DNA of 64,000 nucleotides, from positions 2,790,001-2,854,000 of the forward strand of contig NZ_CP080767.1 of NCBI RefSeq assembly GCF_019602855.1, given 5' to 3'. The notes beneath the pieces were generated by a model. It was not told where the DNA came from and ran no database searches. It saw nothing but the letters and a program-made list of their open reading frames with translations. Each line of letters starts with the position of its first letter. The stretch's first letter is position 1. Position numbers and translations under genes: made by a program. Positions 59,714 to 64,000 of this stretch are shown here, one piece after another. The DNA comes from Cupriavidus pinatubonensis. GTDB lineage: Bacteria; Pseudomonadota; Gammaproteobacteria; Burkholderiales; Burkholderiaceae.

Positions 59714-59725
59714 GTGTTCGAACAC
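59714..59725. other. 12-bp perfect palindrome in the rpsP leader
   Basis: GTGTTCGAACAC, a perfect 12-bp palindrome 23 bases before the rpsP start and just downstream of the predicted transcription start. It could be a small hairpin or an operator. No partner site is seen. Confidence 0.35.
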
Positions 59726-59735
59726 GAAACGCAAG

Positions 59736-59764
59736 AGTATAGCCCAATTACCGTGGTCAAACAA
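59736..59764 (-). promoter_or_regulatory. rpsP operon promoter
   Basis: Minus strand: -35 TTGTTT (59764-59759), 17-base spacer, -10 TATACT (59741-59736), giving a leader of about 40 bases to rpsP. It fits sigma-70. Confidence 0.62.
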
Positions 59765-59832
59765 ACACTTAGGTGGTTGACGCGATGTTCGGGCGCGCGC
59801 ATCGTGGCGAAATCGGCGACTGGGGGCACTCC

Positions 59833-60960
59833 ATGGGAATCGTCCGGCACTTGATCGAACGCACTGCGCGCGTTGCGGCGCTGGTCAGCATGGTTCTTGG
59901 GGCCGGCACCGGCGAGAGCCGTGCAGCACTGCCGCTGGAGCAGATCCAGGTGCCCCCTGGCTTCCGCATCGAAGTTGTCAGTGATGCCGTGCCCAATGCT
60001 CGCGGCATGGCGATGACACCTTCCGGCACGTTATTCGTCGGCTCCAGTTCCGCAGGTAAAGTTTATGCGTTACCGGCTGCGCTCGACGGCAAGCCGTCGG
60101 TACGCGTCGTAGCTACCGGCCTTAGCATGCCGGTCGGCGTGGCATTCCGCGAAGGCAGCCTCTACGCGTCGTCAACCTCCCGCATCGTCCGCCTCGATGA
60201 CATCGAAGCCCGGCTGGACAACCCTCCTGCACCAGTCGTCGTCACGGACCGGTTCCCCAAAGAAACGGGCCACGGCTGGAAATTCATCGCGTTCGGCCCC
60301 GACGGCTTCCTCTATGTACCGGTCGGTGCGCCGTGCAATATCTGCGCGCCGGACGAGAACCGCTACGCCAACATCATGAAGATGAAGCCCGATGGCTCCG
60401 ACCTGCAGGTGGTGGCCCGCGGCGTGCGCAACTCGGTGGGTTTCGACTGGCATCCCGGGACGCACGAACTGTGGTTCGCCGACAACGGTCGCGACTATCT
60501 CGGCGACGACCAGCCCGACGACGAACTGAACCGCGTCACGCAGGCCGGCCAGCATTTCGGCTATCCGTTCTGCCATGCGGGAACCATCCCCGACCCCGAG
60601 TTCGGCAAGCGACGCGCATGTTCCGAGTTCGTCCCGCCTGTCGCCAAGCTCGGCGCGCACGTTGCGGCGCTCGGCATGCGCTTCTATACCGGCACGCAGT
60701 TTCCGGCCCAGTATCGCAACAACGTCTTCATTGCCGAACACGGCAGCTGGAATCGTAGCGAGCGCGTCGGTTACCGCATCGTGCGTGTGACACTGGATGC
60801 CGACGGCAAAGCCGTGCACCAGGATGTCTTTGCACAAGGCTGGCTCCAGCATGGCACGCCATGGGGCCGACCGGTCGATGTACTGGTCGCTCCGGATGGT
60901 TCGCTGCTTGTCAGCGACGACCTTGCCGGCGCCGTTTACCGGATACGCTACGCGCCCTGA
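59833..60960 (+). CDS. PQQ-dependent sugar dehydrogenase-like protein (beta-propeller)
   Basis: A 375-residue exported protein of the soluble glucose/sorbosone dehydrogenase beta-propeller type. A signal-like segment (RTARVAALVSMVLGAG) covers about residues 11-26. Blocks such as GWKFIAFGPDGFLYVPVGAPCN, GVRNSVGFDWHPGTHELWFADNGRDYLGDD and IAEHGSWNRSERVGYRI are typical of this family, with two Asp/Asn clusters that bind calcium and PQQ. It should oxidise a sugar or act as a lectin-like propeller. The ATG at 59833 follows GGGGG. Confidence 0.88.
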   Translation: MGIVRHLIERTARVAALVSMVLGAGTGESRAALPLEQIQVPPGFRIEVVSDAVPNARGMAMTPSGTLFVGSSSAGKVYALPAALDGKPSVRVVATGLSMPVGVAFREGSLYASSTSRIVRLDDIEARLDNPPAPVVVTDRFPKETGHGWKFIAFGPDGFLYVPVGAPCNICAPDENRYANIMKMKPDGSDLQVVARGVRNSVGFDWHPGTHELWFADNGRDYLGDDQPDDELNRVTQAGQHFGYPFCHAGTIPDPEFGKRRACSEFVPPVAKLGAHVAALGMRFYTGTQFPAQYRNNVFIAEHGSWNRSERVGYRIVRVTLDADGKAVHQDVFAQGWLQHGTPWGRPVDVLVAPDGSLLVSDDLAGAVYRIRYAP

Positions 60961-61103
60961 AACCCGCTGCAGGGCCCGTAAAAACCGGCGAAACAATCCG
61001 TTACACCGGTAACGCGATTGGCATAGGCGCGCCGATGCCCCATGCGTACCATGAACCCAACTTTGAAACTACTACGCTGCGCGTCAGGACCCTGGGATTC
61101 CGC

Positions 61104-61508
61104 ATGTTCACCCGCTCACTCCTGCGCGACTTGGTGGCTGGCATCCTCGCAGCTGCGGGCTTGATCGGCGCCGTCGCCGCAAGCCATGCACAAGTCACGT
61201 TCTGGCCTCGCGTGAATGCCGAGGCCCGCGGCCCGCGTGTCCAAGCCGCAGGAGGCTGGCAGATGGCCAGCGTACGTGCCGAGAGCCGCGACCACGTGCA
61301 GGCACAGATCGATCGCATGGAGGCGCGGGCGCGGGCCGATGACCGGCTGAGCGGTCGGCCGAACGGGCCCAGCGGGCCGAACGCCCGCGACGAAAACCGT
61401 CCGCGCCAGACCGAACGCACCAGCCAAAGCGACGCCAACCGCAATGACAACCGGCCGACCAGCGTCGGACCGGGCTGGCAGGCACGCGGCCGCGACGGTG
61501 GCCGCTGA
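61104..61508 (+). CDS. Small exported protein, low complexity C-terminus
   Basis: A 134-residue protein with a signal peptide (MFTRSLLRDLVAGILAAAGL to about residue 29, ending ASHA). The rest is rich in Arg, Asn, Gln, Pro and Asp (for example RPNGPSGPNARDENRPRQ), looks disordered, and shows no domain I know. The ATG at 61104 places the signal at the N-terminus; an ATG at 61035 is possible. It follows the PQQ-like gene on the same strand, 143 bases away. Confidence 0.55.
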   Translation: MFTRSLLRDLVAGILAAAGLIGAVAASHAQVTFWPRVNAEARGPRVQAAGGWQMASVRAESRDHVQAQIDRMEARARADDRLSGRPNGPSGPNARDENRPRQTERTSQSDANRNDNRPTSVGPGWQARGRDGGR

Positions 61509-61729
61509 GCGCTCCGGAACTCGCCCCGTATATCGCTGTCTTTATCTGAGTGCGCTCCCAACGCGCGCACAGGCTGCTGCCCGACGCTGCGCGGATTCCT
61601 GCAGCGTACCGCCTTGTGCAGACGGCATACCAAACTGACCTGCCTCTGCCCGGCACCTCCTGCAGGCCGGGATAAACCCGCCGGGCGCAGCCTCCAGAGC
61701 AAAAACCCCGCAAACTGCCGAGGCCTGTC

Positions 61730-61888
61730 ATGACCCGCCTGTTGAGCGACCTGGCTGAGCACGCCGGACAACTGTCGCTATCGCTACTTTTCATGCTGTT
61801 ATTGACGCTGGTCCTGTATGGCGAAACCCATATCAGCGAACACACCAGCAACCTCTTCCATCACCTCTTCTCCTCCGGCTGGCGTTAG
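61730..61888 (+). CDS. Small single-helix membrane protein
   Basis: A 52-residue frame: ATG at 61730, TAG at 61886-61888. GAGG lies six bases before the ATG. The protein has one hydrophobic helix at about residues 15-30 (LSLSLLFMLLLTLVLY), an amphipathic charged N-terminus, and a His/Ser-rich C-terminal tail (ETHISEHTSNLFHHLF). This is the pattern of small bacterial membrane proteins. No family is recognised. It lies 139 bases before the TM2 protein. Confidence 0.55.
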   Translation: MTRLLSDLAEHAGQLSLSLLFMLLLTLVLYGETHISEHTSNLFHHLFSSGWR

Positions 61889-62027
61889 CTGGCCTCCGCA
61901 GTAAATCTCCTTCGCGCAAGCTGTCGGGACGGCGTCGTACAATGTGTCCCGGCTGGCACCTGCTGCCTGCCGAATCCCATTGATCGTTGCCGGCGCGTAC
62001 GCAGGCAACCCTTCGCCACGTTGCCCC

Positions 62028-62522
62028 ATGCCTGCAGCCAGCCAAGCGTCCCAAGCATCCCGTTCAACCGCCCTGCCCTCCACGCGGTCCCGATCGAAGC
62101 TGCTGACGGTGGCGCTGGCCTTCCTGCTGGGCAGCCTCGGTGCGCACCGGTTCTACCTCGGCGGACTGCGCGACCAGTACGGCTGGCTTCATCTGCTGTC
62201 CACGCTGGCCGGCGTGATCGGTGTTGCCTCGATGGTGACCGAGACTGGCTCGCCCGCGTTGAACTGGACCTTCGCCGTGGCCGGCGGCGCGTCGGTGATT
62301 AGCGCGTTCCTCGCCGCGATCGTCTTTGGACTGCGGCCCGATGACAAATGGGATGCCCGCTTCAATCCGGGTGGCCCGCCCACGCGTTCGGGCTGGCCCG
62401 TGGTGATCCTGGTGATCCTGTCGCTGCTGATCGGCACGGGCCTGCTGATGGCCGGACTGGCCATCAGCTTCCAGACCTTCTTCGAGTCGCAGGTCGAAGC
62501 GGCACGCGCGCTGTCCCAGTAG
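62028..62522 (+). CDS. TM2 domain protein
   Basis: A 164-residue membrane protein. After a 22-residue Ser/Ala-rich N-terminus the TM2 domain starts: LLTVALAFLLGSLGAHRFYLGGLRDQYG, with the GxHRFYLG turn between two helices. Two or three further helices follow. The function is unknown. The ATG at 62028 (MPAASQASQ) is used; earlier codons lie in an unlikely extension. The LysR gene begins 24 bases later. Confidence 0.88.
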   Translation: MPAASQASQASRSTALPSTRSRSKLLTVALAFLLGSLGAHRFYLGGLRDQYGWLHLLSTLAGVIGVASMVTETGSPALNWTFAVAGGASVISAFLAAIVFGLRPDDKWDARFNPGGPPTRSGWPVVILVILSLLIGTGLLMAGLAISFQTFFESQVEAARALSQ

Positions 62523-62546
62523 CCATTCCAGCGGCGTCGGGCAGCC

Positions 62547-63455
62547 ATGTACTTCGACCTGCTCGACGTCGCGGTCTTTACGCGCGCGGCGTCGCTGGGC
62601 AACCTGTCCGCCGCCGCGCGCGACCTGCAACTGTCCACCTCCACGGCGAGCGCGCGCCTCGCCAGGCTCGAACAAACCCTCGGCACACGCCTGCTGCACC
62701 GGACCACGCGCCGGTTGTCGCTGACCGCCGATGGCGAGCGCTTCATCGAACACGCGCAGCAGCTGCTAGCCACCGCCGAGGCCGCCGAACAGTCGGTCGG
62801 CAAAGGGGCGCGGGCACCGCACGGGTTGCTGCGCGTCACCGCGCCAGCTTCGTTCGGGCGGCAGCATGTGTCGCCGGCCATTCCAGCTTTTCTCGAAACG
62901 TATCCTGAGATACGGCTCGACCTCCGCCTCAGCGATCAGGTCGTGCCGCTTGTCGACGCAGGCATCGACGTGGCGTTGCGCATGGGCGCTTTGCCAGACT
63001 CCTCGCTCGTGGCCCGCGCGCTTGCGCCAAGCCGCCGGGTGATCTGTGCGGCGCCCTCTTACCTCGCCGCGCACGGCATCCCAAAGCATCCCGATGACCT
63101 GCGCACGCACAATTGCCTCATTCTCGGCGACCAGTCCGCCTGGCGCTTCGACACGCCGCTCGGGGAAACCGCGGTCACCGTGCATGGCAACCTGCGCGTG
63201 GACAACGGCGAAGTCATCCGCGATGCACTGGTGGCAGGCATGGGCATCGCGCTCAAGTCGACCTGGGATGTGGGCGCCCTGCTGCGAAGCGGACAACTCG
63301 TGACCGTGCTCGACGAGTATCCGGTCCTGCCGGCCGTTTCCATCTGGGCGGTCTATCCGAGCCGCCATCTTGTTCCCGCCAAGACACGAGCCTTCGTCGA
63401 CTTCTTTGCGGCACGCTTCGGCAATCCGCCCTACTGGGACCGGGACCGCGCCTGA
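62547..63455 (+). CDS. LysR family transcriptional regulator
   Basis: A 302-residue LTTR. The helix-turn-helix lies at about 9-65 (FTRAASLGNLSAAARDLQLSTSTASARLARLEQTLG), and the effector-binding domain starts near residue 90 (GLLRVTAPASFGRQHVSPAI), in the style of the CrgA-like subgroup. It lies 24 bases after the TM2 gene on the same strand. The target and effector are unknown. Confidence 0.93.
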   Translation: MYFDLLDVAVFTRAASLGNLSAAARDLQLSTSTASARLARLEQTLGTRLLHRTTRRLSLTADGERFIEHAQQLLATAEAAEQSVGKGARAPHGLLRVTAPASFGRQHVSPAIPAFLETYPEIRLDLRLSDQVVPLVDAGIDVALRMGALPDSSLVARALAPSRRVICAAPSYLAAHGIPKHPDDLRTHNCLILGDQSAWRFDTPLGETAVTVHGNLRVDNGEVIRDALVAGMGIALKSTWDVGALLRSGQLVTVLDEYPVLPAVSIWAVYPSRHLVPAKTRAFVDFFAARFGNPPYWDRDRA

Positions 63456-63650
63456 GACGCCACGCCACACGGCGCTGGCGCTTCTGGCAATGTCCAGTGC
63501 GATCCCCTTCCAACTTGTCCGCGCGCAAACCCCGCCGATGTCAGGTTCCGCTTCCGTGCAAATCGCCCATACTGGAAGCACCCCGCTGGCTTCTGGCGGT
63601 AACCAGCCCGGCCGGCCATGACACCGACTGTGCAAAGGAGCAAGACTGAC

Positions 63651-63884
63651 ATGCCTACGTATGAAGAAGGACGCCTGGCGGCCATCGCCGTCAGGCTGGC
63701 GCTGTCTTCGGGCCTGCCCGCGGCCCGCGCGAGGGCCGCGCTGGAGTTGGCAAGCAGCATGATCGGCGACCAGGAAGCGGCCGCGAGCAGTCAGAACAAG
63801 GTGCCTTGCGCGTCGTCGTCCGCGACGGTCGTCCAGCTGGGCGGCACGCGGAAACGCGACGTATCGAGTTCGAACCGGTTGTAA
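63651..63884 (+). CDS. Possible small protein, overlapping a convergent gene
   Basis: A 77-residue frame with AGGAG nine bases before its ATG. The first 45 residues (MPTYEEGRLAAIAVRLALSS and following) form a plausible amphipathic helix pair; the rest runs antisense to the radical SAM gene (63791-63884) and looks like complement sequence. It may be real with an unusual end, or only the antisense of noise. No family is recognised. Confidence 0.35.
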   Translation: MPTYEEGRLAAIAVRLALSSGLPAARARAALELASSMIGDQEAAASSQNKVPCASSSATVVQLGGTRKRDVSSSNRL

Positions 63885-64000
63885 CGGTATCCCAGCCGGT
63901 CTGCCGCCTTATAGAAGCGCTGGCGCATCAGGTCGGCCCACACCCCAGTCCCGCGCATGCGTGTGGCAAAGCTCGCGTCATAGGCCTTGCCCGCGCGCAT
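63791..64000 (-). CDS. C-terminal fragment of a probable radical SAM protein (truncated by window edge)
   Basis: Only the last 69 codons are seen. The segment RFYKAADRLGYRYNRFELDTSRFRVPP and the end DDDAQGTLF resemble the C-terminus of the PA0069/Rv2578c-like radical SAM (spore photoproduct lyase-related) proteins. The Cys motif that defines the family lies outside the window, so the call rests on the tail alone. Confidence 0.6.
   Translation of the reverse strand: MRAGKAYDASFATRMRGTGVWADLMRQRFYKAADRLGYRYNRFELDTSRFRVPPSWTTVADDDAQGTLF

Noticed and set aside
61195..61851. A 218-codon minus-strand frame between the exported protein and TM2 gene
   Set aside because: It is Arg/Ser/Cys-rich antisense sequence with no domain; the plus-strand small frames fit better.
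1..64000. CRISPR arrays, insertion sequences, prophage, tRNA and rRNA genes
   Set aside because: I looked for regular direct repeats, transposase or integrase motifs and tRNA-like cloverleafs, and saw none that I could support by eye.

Overview
The window is a GC-rich, gene-dense stretch of a betaproteobacterial main chromosome, most likely Cupriavidus or a close Burkholderiaceae relative. The reasons are the housekeeping blocks (hemF-nadD-rsfS-rlmH-maf-rng and rpsP-rimM-trmD-rplS), a Bug/TctC-type binding protein, and the combination of a copABCD/copRS copper island with aromatic/heteroaromatic catabolism. This assignment is inferred from gene content; no database search was possible. No insertion sequence, prophage, CRISPR array, rRNA or tRNA was seen.

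Layout. Bases 1-459: tail of an ATP-grasp ligase. 444-7396: copper resistance, with a DUF411 protein, copD, copC, copB and copA on the minus strand and the two-component pair copR-copS on the plus strand; an ATTAC-N6-GTAAT dyad lies between the two divergent units. 7403-11313: a minus-strand osmoprotectant-type ABC importer (permease, binding protein, permease, CBS-domain ATPase) followed by a small HEXXH protein. 12003-12935: a pirin. 13236-18063: a BMP-type nucleoside ABC importer (ATPase, two permeases, lipoprotein). 18245-23091: a YkvA-like protein, a quinone oxidoreductase, methylglyoxal synthase, an atypical SDR, a DMT transporter and a Bug-type binding protein.

Bases 23144-37119 hold what looks like a complete nicotinate (vitamin B3) catabolic locus of the nic type: a MarR regulator (NicR-like), a molybdenum hydroxylase subunit, a TetR regulator (NicS-like), nicF-nicX-nicD-nicE on the minus strand, nicC-nicA-nicB on the plus strand, and an MFS transporter (NicT-like). 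The pathway reads nicotinate -> 6-hydroxynicotinate (NicA, molybdenum subunit, cytochrome) -> 2,5-dihydroxypyridine (NicC) -> N-formylmaleamate (NicX) -> maleamate (NicD) -> maleate (NicF) -> fumarate (NicE). The hydroxylase is unusual. The intact molybdenum domain is a separate protein encoded 6 kb away, while the cytochrome-fused NicB carries a shortened, apparently catalytically dead copy. The divergent nicE/nicC promoters carry near-identical 14-bp operators in mirror orientation.

Bases 37235-63455 are mainly housekeeping: upp, a HerA/DUF853 ATPase, a YebC protein, purD, hemF, nadD, rsfS (with a histone-like tail), rlmH, maf, rng, alr, an msbA-type exporter, dnaE, trhO, a CoA-type Nudix hydrolase, rplS-trmD-rimM-rpsP, a PQQ-dehydrogenase-like exported protein, small envelope proteins, a TM2 protein and a LysR regulator. 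The right edge cuts a minus-strand gene that resembles the C-terminus of a radical SAM protein.

I did not find a clearly new defence or mobile system. The most interesting items are the split nicotinate dehydrogenase, the paired nic operators, the 20-bp palindrome before nicT, and several unexplained dyads and leaders.
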